A DNA stretch of 64,000 nt from Costus lasius (Eukaryota > Streptophyta > Magnoliopsida > Zingiberales > Costaceae). The stretch spans positions 30,987,439-31,051,438 of the forward strand of contig CM050450.1 of the NCBI GenBank assembly GCA_027563935.2, given 5' to 3'. Positions 47,986 to 59,720 of the stretch are shown here, in pieces (positions within the stretch are counted from its first letter, which is position 1; the number at the start of each line of letters is the position of its first letter). The notes beneath the pieces were generated by a model. It ran no database searches. It had not been told where the DNA came from and saw only the letters and a list, made by a program, of their open reading frames with translations. The position numbers and the translations under genes were made by a program.

Positions 47986-49813
47986 TGTTGGTGTATATGC
48001 CCTAGGACCTAGTTTTCGTCAACTTATGTACTACTTGACATTGATATTTATATATCATTCTGGCATTGTCGTTATCATTGTTTGACTACACCTGCGATTG
48101 TGTACTTACATGCTAATGTCCCTGGAGACAGATTGGATCTGTGCTCGAATTATAATCCCCAGTCAATGTACCTTAGTGGATATGGGACAGCTATGGTACT
48201 TGTGAGACTGGTATGTGGGCTGGTTAGGCACGTGGTGCTAACGCAGACACATGAGTATATCATTGGGGATATACTGGATAGACCCGCTATGAGGCTATGA
48301 CTTGGTGTCATGAGTTATCCTCATAAGTGACAGGAGATGCATTGATCCCTTGACTTGAGGTCATTGATCATTCTATATGATTAGGGACTTGCTTTGATAC
48401 AACCTAACACCTTGCCGTAGCTGGGAGGTCATAACGGTTGTTATTGAGCATGTCACGACCCATATGAGAAGATCAATGGACAGACATAGGATTTGCCCAT
48501 TCCCTAAGGAAGTATGATATCCATGGAGCTCCTTTATGGTTCTATGACTGAGAGTGTATGGCTATACCCAGGTGAGAACCTGTTTTAGTCGTAGCCATGT
48601 GATTGGATGAAAACAAGTGGTGACACACTTGTCCAATCGGATATCAGTACGGCAAAGAGACTGTAATGCATCTGTACCTAGTTGCGATGATGGGGATGTC
48701 GATGTCGATATCCATTCCAACGACCTGGGTAGCAGCGATGCACTGCTAGGTGCCACTCACTGCTTGTGATGACCTCTGGTCAGCACTGCCAGCGTCAGAG
48801 GAACCTACAGGGTCGCACACCTTGATACTTGAGTTCTCGTATTGATCGGGAAGCCTTATGATCGAGTTATTGGATAACTCGGATCTAATTGGGAGATTTC
48901 AACAGCGCCAATGGGCCTGATGAGATGGAAGAATGTTATTGGAGCCAAACTTCATTTTTGGCAGGTTGATCCGTATTTGACCATGGTTGGTCACATTTGG
49001 ATTAGGGTTGCATTGGATTGGATCCAAGTGCTTAATCAACCAATGCAATGATGTTTGGGCTAGCTCATTATCCAATGAGGCCCAATAACAAGTTCTCATA
49101 AAGAGATGAGAGGCTAAAAGGTTATAATGGGGACAAATCTTCTCCCCTAGGCGCCTATGGGCATAATGGGGAGAAGTGGTGCAATTTGCTTCATAAGGAA
49201 GCAATTGGCGCCTCCCCCTTAATCTCTTATGGTATGAATGCCAATATGGAATTACTTGGGGCGCAAGGCAAGGCCTTGGCGCACAAAGAAAGACATGGGC
49301 TCTAAAAGGAATGGTTGAATGAGTATTATGGAAATGTCTTGGAGACTTTCCTTATCTCAAACCTTCTCATCATAGCCGCCCACTTGTCTTAATCCTAGCC
49401 TTTCATAATGGGGACAAATCTTCCTTTCCTCTTGGTGCAAGGAACATTAGTGCTTGGCGTTTTTGGATAGTCTTCCTTCTTCTCTTGGCGCATCATCTCT
49501 CTTGGTGGCGCAAGTGAAGTAGAGTATCTCCCTAAGGCTTGGATCTTCTTCCCGAGGCTAGCACCGGGCGTGGAAGAAGAGAACTCAAGAGATCCGTGTG
49601 TGCGAGACTGCAGAGGGCGAACACTTGGGCGCCTTCATCGACATCGCTCTACATTGCTCTTAAGGTATTTCCTAACTCATCGTGTCGACTCCCTTGCATG
49701 CGATCTTCACTGGGTTTTTTGGGACCGGCCTGTTTCGGGGACATTCTTCCCCTGCGAAAAATGTATGTCCATAACTCTGAAAAATTGTAAAATATCCCCG
49801 GGGTTTCCCAACA
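47986..49813 (+). repeat. 3' LTR of A2 (1828 bp, promoter deleted)
   Basis: Compared with the 5' LTR it lacks about 140 bases corresponding to 33950-34090, which include the TATA box. In their place is ATAATGGGGACAAATCTT (about 49406-49423), a copy of LTR sequence at 49123-49140 some 280 bases upstream. The polypurine tract lies at 47976-47984. Confidence 0.9.
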
Positions 49814-50388
49814 GCATCAGTGTAGCCCTGAACACTGAGCTCTTCCTGTCCCCCGTAGACGAAGAATAAATCTTTAGTTCTTCTCAGATACTTAAGTATG
49901 TTCTTTACAGCCACCTAGTGCTGCCGACCTGGATTGGATTGGTATCGGCTGGTTATGCTCATAGTAAAAGCCACATTTGGACTAGTACACAACATTGCAT
50001 ACATGATCGATCCCACTGTCGAAGCATAGGGCACTCGACTCATGTCATCCCTCTCAGCTAGTGTGGTGGGACACTAGCTCTTTGAGAGAGTAAGGCCATG
50101 TCTCACAGGAAGGTACCCCTTCTTGGATTGCACCAAGTTGAACCTCTTCAGGACTTTATCAATGTAGGTACTCTGACTAAGGGCCATGAGCCTCTTGGAT
50201 CTATCCCGGTAGATTCTCACGCCTAGGATATAAGCGGTCTCCCCTAAGTCCGTCATCTCGAAACACTTCATCAACCATGTCTTCAGAGACTGAAGACTAG
50301 GGATGTCGTTTCTGATGAGCAGTATGTCATCTACATACAAGACCAAAAAAGTCACTAAGCTCCCACAAAATTTTCTGTACACACAGGC
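49814..50388 (-). pseudogene. Element M pol, RT to RNase H junction
   Basis: Minus strand. CVYRKFCGSLVTFLVLYVDDILLI, MTDLGETAYILGVRIYRDRSKRL and VAVKNILKYLRRTKDLF are readable with a few breaks. It joins 32526-32530 through the shared GCATC, and 59428-59432 through the shared CAGGC (A4 insertion point in the EDDACVY codons). Confidence 0.88.
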
Positions 50389-52274
50389 TGTTGGTGTATA
50401 TGCCCTAGGACCTAGTTTTGGTCCACTTATGTACTACTTGACTTTGATATTTATATATATCATTCTGGCATTGTCATTATCAATGTTTGTTTACATCTGC
50501 GCACATGTACTGACATGATAATGTCCCTGGAGATAGATTGGATCTGTGCTCAAACTATTGTCCCCAGTCGATGTACCTTAGTGGATATGGGACAGCTATG
50601 GTACTTGTGAGACTGGTATGTGAGCTGGTTAGGTACGTGGTGCTAACGCAGACACATGGGTATATCATTGGAGGATATACTGGAAAGACCCGCTGTGAGG
50701 CTATGACTTGGTGTCATAAGTTATCCTCACAAGTGACAGGAGATGCATTGATCCCTTGACTTGAGGTCATTGATCATTCTATATGGTTAGCGATTTGCTT
50801 TGATACAACCTAACACCTCGCCATAGTTGGGAGGTCATAACGGTTGTCATTGAGCATATCACGACCCATATGAGAAGGTCAATGGACAGACATAGGATTT
50901 GCCCCTTCCTTAGGGAAGTGTGATATCCATGGAGCTCCTCTATGGTTCTATGACTGAGAGTGTATGGCCATACCCAGGTAAGAACCTGTTTTAGTCATAG
51001 CCATGTGATTGGGTGAAAACAAGTGGTGACACACTTGTCCAATCGGATATCAGTCCGGCAAAGAGACTGTAATGCATCTGTACCTCGTTAGGATGATGGG
51101 GATCTCGATGTCGATATCCATTCCAATGACCTGGGTAGCAGCGATCCACTGCTAGGTGCCACTCACTGCTTGTGGTGACCTTTGGTCAGCACTGCCAGTG
51201 TCAGAAGAACCTACAGGGTCGCACACCTTGATACTTGAGTTCTCGTATTGATCGGGAAGCCTTATGATCGAGTTATTGGATAACTCGGATCTAATTGGGA
51301 GATTTCATCAGCGCCAATGGGCCTGATGAGATGGAAGAATGTTATTGGAGCCAAACTTCATTTTTGGCAGGTTGACCCGTATTTGACCATGGTTGGTCAC
51401 ACTTTGATTAGGGTTGCATTGGATTGGATCCAAATGCTTAATCAACCCATAGGATGAAGTTTGGGCTAGGTCATTATCCAATGAAGCCCAATAACAAGTT
51501 CTCATGAAGAGAAGAGAGGATAAAAGGGTATAATGGGGAGAAACCCAACCCCATTGGCGCCTAAGGGGCATAATGGGGTTAGGGTGGCAAAATTGCTTCA
51601 TTAAGGAAGCAATTTGCGCCTAGCCCTTCTCCCTTGATGGCATGAATGCCTTTAAGGCATGTCTTGGGCTGATATGGTACTTGGGAAATTATGGAAAGGT
51701 TGAATGAAGTTTATGGTAAAGTCTTGGAGACTTTCCTTGCATTAAACCTCCTCATCCTAGCCCTACACTTGTCATGATCCTAGCCCTTGCCCTAATCTCC
51801 TCTTGCCCTATATATGTGACCCTAGCCGCCCCCTCTATTATGATTCATCCTTGGAGGCGTGAACATAAGAAGGGAGCGAGAGCAAGGAGCATTGGCGCAA
51901 TCTCTTCCTCTTCCATCAAGTGGCCGCAAGCTTCTCCTTCCTTACCTCTTGGCGCATCTTTCTCTCTTGGTGGCGCAAGGTGGTTGGAGCATCTCCCTAA
52001 GGCTTGGATCTTCTTCCCGAGGCTAGCACCAGGCGTGGAAGAAGAGGACTCGAGGCATCCGTGTGTGTGAGACTGCAGAGGGCGCACACTTGGGCGCCTA
52101 TCACGACATCGACCTCATCTTGCTCTGAGGTATTTTCTAACTCATCGTGTCGACCCCCTTGCATGCGATCTTCACTGGTTTTTGGGACCGGCCTGTTTCG
52201 GGGACATTCTTCCGCTGTGCAATGTATGTATGTGTCTCTGAAAAATTGTAAAATGTCCCCGGGGTTTCCCAACA
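50389..52274 (+). repeat. 5' LTR of A4 (1886 bp)
   Basis: TGTTGG..CCAACA ends. TATA box CTATATATG at 51808-51816, about 460 bases before the LTR end. GAGGTATTT donor-like site with the intron start at 52130. Confidence 0.94.
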
Positions 52275-52275
52275 G

Positions 52276-52287
52276 TGGTATCAGAGC
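52276..52287 (+). other. Primer-binding site of A4
   Basis: TGGTATCAGAGC, a perfect 12-base match to the initiator-Met tRNA complement. Confidence 0.9.
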
Positions 52288-53929
52288 GACTTGCAAGACT
52301 CGAACGATGTTTTATGCTTTTCTTTCATGCTCACATGCCATATCTCTATTTTCGAAAATAGCATGATGCATGGCAAACGATTTTTTCTAAGTAGGATAAA
52401 ATTAGGGTTTCTTGTTTCTATCATCCTCTCAATCTCTTTTGGATTTTTGGACTATTTTTCTTGTCTGATTTAAAGATCAAAGGCGCACGTAGTTTTGTCA
52501 AGTAGGACGGGCATTGTGTCTTCGGACTGGCCAAGTCTCTTGATCTGACAAAATTGCCAGCCGAAAGGATCTCTGAAATCACCTTGAAAAATAAATCGCA
52601 ATTAACCAAAAGATTTGTGAGAAGAAGAGGAGAAAAAGAGACTAGTTTTAATGAAAAAGTAAAATTTCAGATTTTATGTTTTTCATGAGCATGTAGAATT
52701 GCATGAGTAAATACCTTGATTGTGCATAATGTTGTGATCATTAGTCAAGCCCCCCTTTGCATGCCTGTGATGTTTCCTCGTGAGGCCTGCGTGCCGCTTT
52801 TCTTTTTGCTTTTAAGAAGACTAGGGTAGCGCATGTACTTGGAGCTTGGCGCATGCATGGAGTTGGCGTACCTTGGATGGTGGCGCAACAAGCATCAAGG
52901 AAAAGGTGCAACCTTGCTTGATGGCACAAGTTAGGCATGGCCGAACCCTTGGGTTTGAGAGCTAGCTAACTTGGCATCTTTCATTGTGGCGCATTCTCCT
53001 TGGAGGAAGACCATGGCATTGGCCGAACCTTTGAGGTCTACCCTTAAGGTTTGAGAGCTAAGCCATGAAGGAAGGACCTTGGAGCCAACCATGAAGACCA
53101 AGATAGAGGGCGGCTAGGATAGGTCTTTCTTAGGGGCTTGAGTCCTATGTCAAGAGTTGAACCTCCTTTGGCATGGGTTGATTCAATGTCTTGAAAGGGC
53201 TTTGATCACATCATCTTTTACTGCTTTCCTTATCTGCTAAAAGCATGCTTGTGATGTTTTATCATTATGTTATCACTATAGGATTGCATGCCTGTATTGT
53301 TAGACATAAGATAAAACTGATGAGACCTTAAAAACCCTCATAAAATATCAAGTCTAGAAGCCTTCTAACGCGTAGCCCTCACTAAGCTATCGATCAGTGG
53401 AGTTGTGAACTGGTTCCCACCCTCGTGGGACACACCCACTTATCTTTAGAAAGTGTGTGGTGACAATGGTTTCCCCAGTCCAGTTTTAACCTGGGCGTGC
53501 CTTCGCAAGGAAACTCATTGGCCCTGGGCATAAACGGTTAGGAATGGACTTGACTAGAAATTCACATGTACTGGGCACATAGTGAAAGTCTAGAGGCATT
53601 GTTGAGAGGTTAGGGTTTCATGATTCAGCCCTCACTGGACATGAAATGCCCAAGACTGTCTCAACAAGGGGAGTTGCTTGGAGCAACCGGCCGGCGCGCC
53701 CACCTTAGGAAACATGGGTTACTTTGTGCATCTCATCCCACCCTCGTGGGACGCGAAGCCTCATGTGAAATAAGGATCCCATCTCACTAGGAAGTCTTAA
53801 ACTTCCCGATTGACTTTGTGGGTTGTCAATTCGAATTTAAAATAGTGGGAGCAGTAATCATTTAAAACAAGTCCAGTTTAAATGATTCGAAGTAGTACTA
53901 ATCTGCTGTTTCTTGGTTATTGTAGAACA
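52288..53929 (+). other. 5' leader of A4 with hairpins and 3' splice site
   Basis: About 1.64 kb, non-coding. GGC-CTGCGT-GCC hairpin at 52784-52795. Cluster II: TCCCAC-CCTC-GTGGGA at 53415-53430, a weakened middle hairpin near 53624-53639 (TTCAG..CTGGA), and TCCCAC-CCTC-GTGGGA at 53736-53751. TACTAAT, a T-rich run and ATTGTAG end at 53925, four bases before the gag ATG. Confidence 0.65.
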
Positions 53930-56900
53930 ATGAACAATGGCAGATGGTCACTGCGATCTACCCTGGAAAGGGATAACTTGGTTGGATCCAACTTAAAGGA
54001 TTGGTATATGAACTTGAGAATTGTGCTCAAGCTCGAGAGGAAGCTATATGTCCTTGAGAAGCCAATTCCTGAGCCACTTCCATGCTTGGCCTCAGCAGCT
54101 GAGAAGGATGCTTATGATAAGCATCAAGCTGATACTTTGGAGATTGCACAATTGATGCTAACCAACATGTCACCCGAGCTTAGAGGGCAATATGAATCTA
54201 AGAGTGCCTCTGAAATTATTTCTAGTCTAAGGCAGCTCTTTGATGCATTGGTTGAGCTCAACCCTCCTAAAGTAGACATTCAATGTGTTAAGCCCAAAGG
54301 CTTAACTAAAACATTGAAAATAAAGATGGAAAGAGTCAGGAATAATAAGTGCTACTCATGTGGAGGACCACCTCACATGATAAAGGACATAGTACGACTT
54401 CAGAATGAGAAGAAGAGAGGCAAGGCTTCGTCTTCATGCTCAGGTATTTATGTTACAGAAGTCAATCTTTCTACTTCTATGTCATGGGTATTGGATACCG
54501 CATGTGGAGCTCATATTTGTACGAATATGCAGGGGCTCAAGAAAAGTAGATCGGTGCGACCTGGAGAGATTGACCTACGCGTTGGAAATGGCGCACAGGT
54601 TGCTGCTATTGCTGTAGGCGTCTTGACTCTCTCCTTGCCTTCTGGACTTCTATTAGAACTAGATAATTGCTTTTGTGTACCTTCACTTACTAAGAACATT
54701 ATATCCATTCCTTGCTTAGCAAAGAAGGGATTTAAGTTTGAAATAAATAAGAACTCTTGTTCTTTTTCATTTGCAAATATGTTCTATGGGAAGGGTACTT
54801 TGTGCAATGGTCTGTATATCTTAGATATGGAAAGTTCTATCTGTAACATAAGGACCAAACTGAGTGGTTCCGTTGGTGCTTTCCTATGGCACTGTCGATT
54901 AGCCCATATAAACAAAAATCGCATCCAACAACTCCATGCAAATGGATTGTTAGATTCAAGTTCCTTGGAGGAATTTGATACCTGTGAACCTTGTTTATTA
55001 GGGAAAATGACAAAGGCACCCTTCACCAAGATTGGTGAGAGGGCAGGAGGTTTATTGGATCTCGTACATACTGATGTGTGTGGGCCTTTCAATAAACAAG
55101 CCAGAGGAGGGTACAACTACTTCATTACCTTCACTGATGACTTCAGTAGGTATGGATATGTCTACCTAATGAGACATAAATCTGAGTCCTTTGAGAAATC
55201 CAAAGAGTTCAAGAATGAAGTAGAGAACCAGCTTGGAAGATCCATTAAAGCTCTTCGATAAGATCGAGGTGGAGAATACCTGAGTGGAGAGTTCTTTGAC
55301 TATCTGAGAGAGTCTGGGATCATATCCCAACTCACTCCTCCTGGAACACCTCAATGGAATGGTGTGTCTGAAAGGAGAAATCGAACTTTATTGGATATGG
55401 TTCGATCTATGATGAGTCATGCAACTCTACCTCCCTCATTCTGGGGGCATGCACTTGAGACAGCTTCTCTGATACTGAATAATGTTCCATCTAAGAGTGT
55501 CTCCAAAATACCGTACGAAGTATGGAGTGGGAGACGCCCTAATCTCACGTTTATCAGGATCTGGGGATGTGAGGCTTATGTCAAACGTCAGGATTCTAGC
55601 AAGCTAGAACCTAGATCTGATAAGTGTGTATTTGTGGGGTATCCTAAGGAAACTAAAGGATACTACTTCTATGTCCCAACCGAGAACAAAGTTTTTGTTG
55701 CTCGGGGTGCTATCTTTCTAGAGAAAGAATTTCTTATGAAAGAAGTTAGTGGGAGGGAGTTTGACTTGGATGAGGTCCAAGTGCAACCACAAGACAAAGA
55801 GATGGAATCTGAGCCATCTGCACCAGTTGTTATACAACCTGAGGCTCAGACACAGGTCCCACGTAGGTCTGGGAGGATTCGTCGTGCACCTGAGAGGTAT
55901 GGGTCACTGCCGACTCAACACGATGGAATTTTCATCATTGAGGATGAACCCAGAACCTATGATGAGGCGGTCAGTGGACCGGACTCCGAGAGATGGCTTG
56001 ACGCCATGCGATCCGAGATGGATTCCATGTCGGCTAACCAAGTCTGGGATTTGGTTGAGCTGCCTGATGGGGTAAAACCCATAGGGTGTAAATGGGTCTT
56101 CAAGAAGAAGACAGACAAGGATGGCAATATAGTTACCTATAAGGGTAGACTAGTGGCTAAAGGTTTTAAACCAGTCCACGGGGTGGACTATGATGAAACC
56201 TTCTCGCCAGTTGCCATGATCAAGTCCATTCGGATTCTGCTTGCTATAGCTGCATATCATGACTATGAGATATGGCAGATGGATGTGAAGACAGCATTCC
56301 TTAACGGGAAGCTGACTGAGGATGTGTACATGACACAACCTGATGGTTTCATCCATCCTGCAGAGGCTAATAAGGTCTGCAGGCTAAAGAGATCCATTTA
56401 TGGATTAAAGCAAGCATCTCGAAGTTGGAATCTTCGATTTGATGAAGCTGTGAGAGATTATGGCTTTATCAAAAGCGAAGATGACGCCTGTGTATATAGA
56501 AAATTCAGTGGGAGCTTAGTGATTTTTCTGGTCTTGTATGTCGATGACATACTGCTCATCGGAAACGACATCCCTAGTCTTCAAGCTGTGAAGACATGGT
56601 TGGGGAAGTGTTTTGAGATGAAAGACTTAGGGGAGGCCGCCTATATTCTAGGCGTGAGGATCTACCGAGATAGATCCAAGAGGCTCCTAGCCCTTAGTCA
56701 GAGTATCTACATTGATAAGGTCCTGGAGAGGTTTAACTTGGAGCAATCCAAGAAAGGATACCTTCCAGTAAGACATGGCCTTACTCTCTCAAAGAGCCAG
56801 TGTCCTACAACACAGGCTGAGAGGGATGACATGAGTCGAATTCCTTATGCTTCGGCAGTAGGATCGATCATGTATGCAATGTTGTGTACTAGACCAGACG

Positions 56901-57520
56901 TGGCATATGCTGTAAGCATAACCAGCCGATACCAATCCAATCCAGGTCTGCAGCACTGGGTGGCTGTAAAGAACATCCTAAAGTATCTGAGGAGAACTAA
57001 GGATTTGTTCTTGGTCTATGGGGGACAGGAAGAGCTCAGTGTGCAGGGCTATACTGATGCATCATTCCAGTCTGACCCTGACGACTTTAGATCGCAGGCC
57101 GGCTATGTGTTCAAGATAAATGGAGGCGCTGTATGCTGGAAGAGCTTCAAGCAATCCACCAAAGCAGATTCTACAACCGAAGCAGAGTATGTGGCCGCTT
57201 CTGAGGCAGCCAAGGAAGCCGTTTGGATAAGGAAGTTCATATCTGATCTTCAGGTGGTTCCTAGTGCAGTGGATCCCATTGAACTCTATTGTGACAACAA
57301 TGGAGCAATTGCACAAGCCAAGGAACCACGGTCTCATCAAAGATCCAAACACATACTCAGAAGATTTCACCTGATCAGAGAGATCATTGAAAGAGGTGAT
57401 GTCAAGATTAGCAGAGTTGACACAGAAAACAATCTGGCAGACCCATTGACCAAGGCTTTGGCGCAGCAGAAGCATGATGGTCACGCTAGAGATATGGGGT
57501 TAAGATTTCTCAACCTCTAG
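53930..57520 (+). pseudogene. gag-pol of A4 (one nonsense codon)
   Basis: 1196 codons starting MNNGRWSLRSTLERD. Gag is short and its knuckle defective: C141, C144 and H149 are present, but residue 154 is Ile, not Cys. Protease Asp189 (LDTACG). Integrase: HHCC, Asp382 (HTDVCGP), Asp445 and Glu481, giving the D-X35-E spacing. Codon 444, directly before Asp445, is TAA (TCA in relatives; 55259-55261), the only stop in the frame. RT YVDD is at 870-873 and RNase H runs to DPLTKAL, with stop TAG at 57518-57520. A recent transposition followed by one point mutation, or trans mobilisation, would explain this state. Confidence 0.94.
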
Positions 57521-57530
57521 GTCTTAGTGC

Positions 57531-57540
57531 AAGTGGGAGA
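57531..57540 (+). other. Polypurine tract of A4
   Basis: AAGTGGGAGA, one base before the 3' LTR. Confidence 0.85.
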
Positions 57541-57541
57541 T

Positions 57542-59427
57542 TGTTGGTGTATATGCCCTAGGACCTAGTTTTGGTCCACTTATGTACTACTTGACTTTGA
57601 TATTTATATATATCATTCTGGCATTGTCATTATCAATGTTTGTTTACATCTGCGCACATGTACTGACATGATAATGTCCCTGGAGATAGATTGGATCTGT
57701 GCTCAAACTATTGTCCCCAGTCGATGTACCTTAGTGGATATGGGACAGCTATGGTACTTGTGAGACTGGTATGTGAGCTGGTTAGGTACGTGGTGCTAAC
57801 GCAGACACATGGGTATATCATTGGAGGATATACTGGAAAGACCCGCTGTGAGGCTATGACTTGGTGTCATAAGTTATCCTCACAAGTGACAGGAGATGCA
57901 TTGATCCCTTGACTTGAGGTCATTGATCATTCTATATGGTTAGCGATTTGCTTTGATACAACCTAACACCTCGCCATAGTTGGGAGGTCATAACGGTTGT
58001 CATTGAGCATATCACGACCCATATGAGAAGGTCAATGGACAGACATAGGATTTGCCCCTTCCTTAGGGAAGTGTGATATCCATGGAGCTCCTCTATGGTT
58101 CTATGACTGAGAGTGTATGGCCATACCCAGGTAAGAACCTGTTTTAGTCATAGCCATGTGATTGGGTGAAAACAAGTGGTGACACACTTGTCCAATCGGA
58201 TATCAGTCCGGCAAAGAGACTGTAATGCATCTGTACCTAGTTGCGATGATGGGGATGTCGATGTCGATATCCATTCCAATGACCTGGGTAGCAGCGATGC
58301 ACTGCTAGGTGCCACTCACTACTTGTGGTGACCTTTGGTCAGCACTGCCAGCGTCAGAAGAACCTACAGGGTCGCACACCTTGATACTTGAGTTCTCGTA
58401 TTGATCGGGAAGCCTTATGATCGAGTTATTGGATAACTCAGATCTAATTGGGAGATTTCATCAGCACCAATGGGCCTGATGAGATGGAAGAATGTTATTG
58501 GAGCCAAACTTCATTTTTGGCAGGTTGACCCGTATTTGACCATGGTTGGTCACACTTTGATTAGGGTTGCATTGGATTGGATCCAAATGCTTAATCAACC
58601 CATAGGATGAAGTTTGGGCTAGGTCATTATCCAATGAAGCCCAATAACAAGTTCTCATGAAGAGAAGAGAGGATAAAAGGGTATAATGGGGAGAAACCCA
58701 ACCCCATTGGCGCCTAAGGGGCATAATGGGGTTAGGGTGGCAAAATTGCTTCATTAAGGAAGCAATTTGCGCCTAGCCCTTCTCCCTTGATGGTATGAAT
58801 GCCTTTAAGGCATGTCTTGGGCTGATATGGTACTTGGGAAATTATGGAAAGGTTGAATGAAGTTTATGGTAAAGTCTTGGAGACTTTCCTTGCATTAAAC
58901 CTCCTCATCCTAGCCCTACACTTGTCATGATCCTAGCCCTTGCCCTAATCTCCTCTTGCCCTATATATGTGACCCTAGCCGCCCCCTCTATTATGATTCA
59001 TCCTTGGAGGCGTGAACATAAGAAGGGAGCGAGAGCAAGGAGCATTGGCGCAATCTCTTCCTCTTCCATCAAGTGGCCGCAAGCTTCTCCTTCCTTACCT
59101 CTTGGCGCATCTTTCTCTCTTGGTGGCGCAAGGTGGTTGGAGCATCTCCCTAAGGCTTGGATCTTCTTCCCGAGGCTAGCACCGGGCGTGGAAGAAGAGG
59201 ACTCGAGGCATCCGTGTGTGTGAGACTGCAGAAGGCGCACACTTGGGCGCCTATCACGACATCGACCTCATCTTGCTCTGAGGTATTTTCTAACTCATCG
59301 TGTCGACCCCCTTGCATGTGATCTTCACTGGTTTTTGGGACCGGCCTGTTTCGGGGACATTCTTCCGCTGTGCAATGTATGTATGTGTCTCTGAAAAATT
59401 GTAAAATGTCCCCGGGGTTTCCCAACA
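57542..59427 (+). repeat. 3' LTR of A4 (1886 bp)
   Basis: Same length as the 5' LTR and near-identical. TATA box CTATATATG at 58961-58969. It ends CCCAACA, followed by target copy CAGGC. Confidence 0.94.
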
Positions 59428-59720
59428 CAGGCGTCATCTTCGCTTTTGATAAAGCCATAATCTCTCACAGCTTCATCAAACTGAAGATTCTAACTTCGAG
59501 ATGCTTACTTTAATCCATAAATAGATTTTTTTAGCCAGCAGACTTTATTGGTATCTGCAGGATGGATGAAACCATCAAGTTGTGTCGTATACAGAGCCTC
59601 TGTTAGCCTCCTAAGGAACTCTGTCTTAACATCCATCTGCCATATCTCATAGTCATGATATGCAGCTATAGCAAGCAGAATCCGAATGGATTTGAACATG
59701 GCAACAAGCGAGAAGGTTTC
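59428..59720 (-). pseudogene. Element M pol, RT N-terminal part
   Basis: Minus strand: FKSIRILLAIAAYHDYEIWQMDVKTEFL, DGFIHPADTNKVCWLKKSIYGLK, then a frameshifted ASRSWN..EDDA. Continues at 50388. Bounded on the right by the A5 LTR at 59721, so the integrase, Gag and 5' LTR of M lie beyond A5 or are lost. Confidence 0.85.

Larger units (their letters stand above)
32531..49813 (+). mobile_element. Family A copia element A2, carrying B2 inside it
   Basis: LTRs 32531-34485 and 47986-49813 are flanked by the target-site duplication GCATC (32526-32530, 49814-49818) in the M pol. Internal coding is split at 37689 by B2. Without B2, A2 would be about 8.2 kb. The two LTRs differ at clearly more sites than those of A4, B1 or B2, and the 3' LTR has lost its promoter region, so A2 is the older insertion. 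Confidence 0.93.
50389..59427 (+). mobile_element. Complete family A copia element A4 (9039 bp)
   Basis: Two 1886 bp LTRs with about a dozen differences by eye, a perfect primer-binding site, leader, gag-pol with a single stop, a polypurine tract, and target-site duplication CAGGC (50384-50388, 59428-59432). Inserted in the opposite orientation into the M pol. The youngest and best-preserved family A copy here. Confidence 0.96.

Noticed and set aside
50389..59427. Tandem duplication as the cause of the repeated LTR blocks
   Set aside because: Each pair has its own distinct 5 bp target duplication in a different context, so they are separate retrotranspositions.
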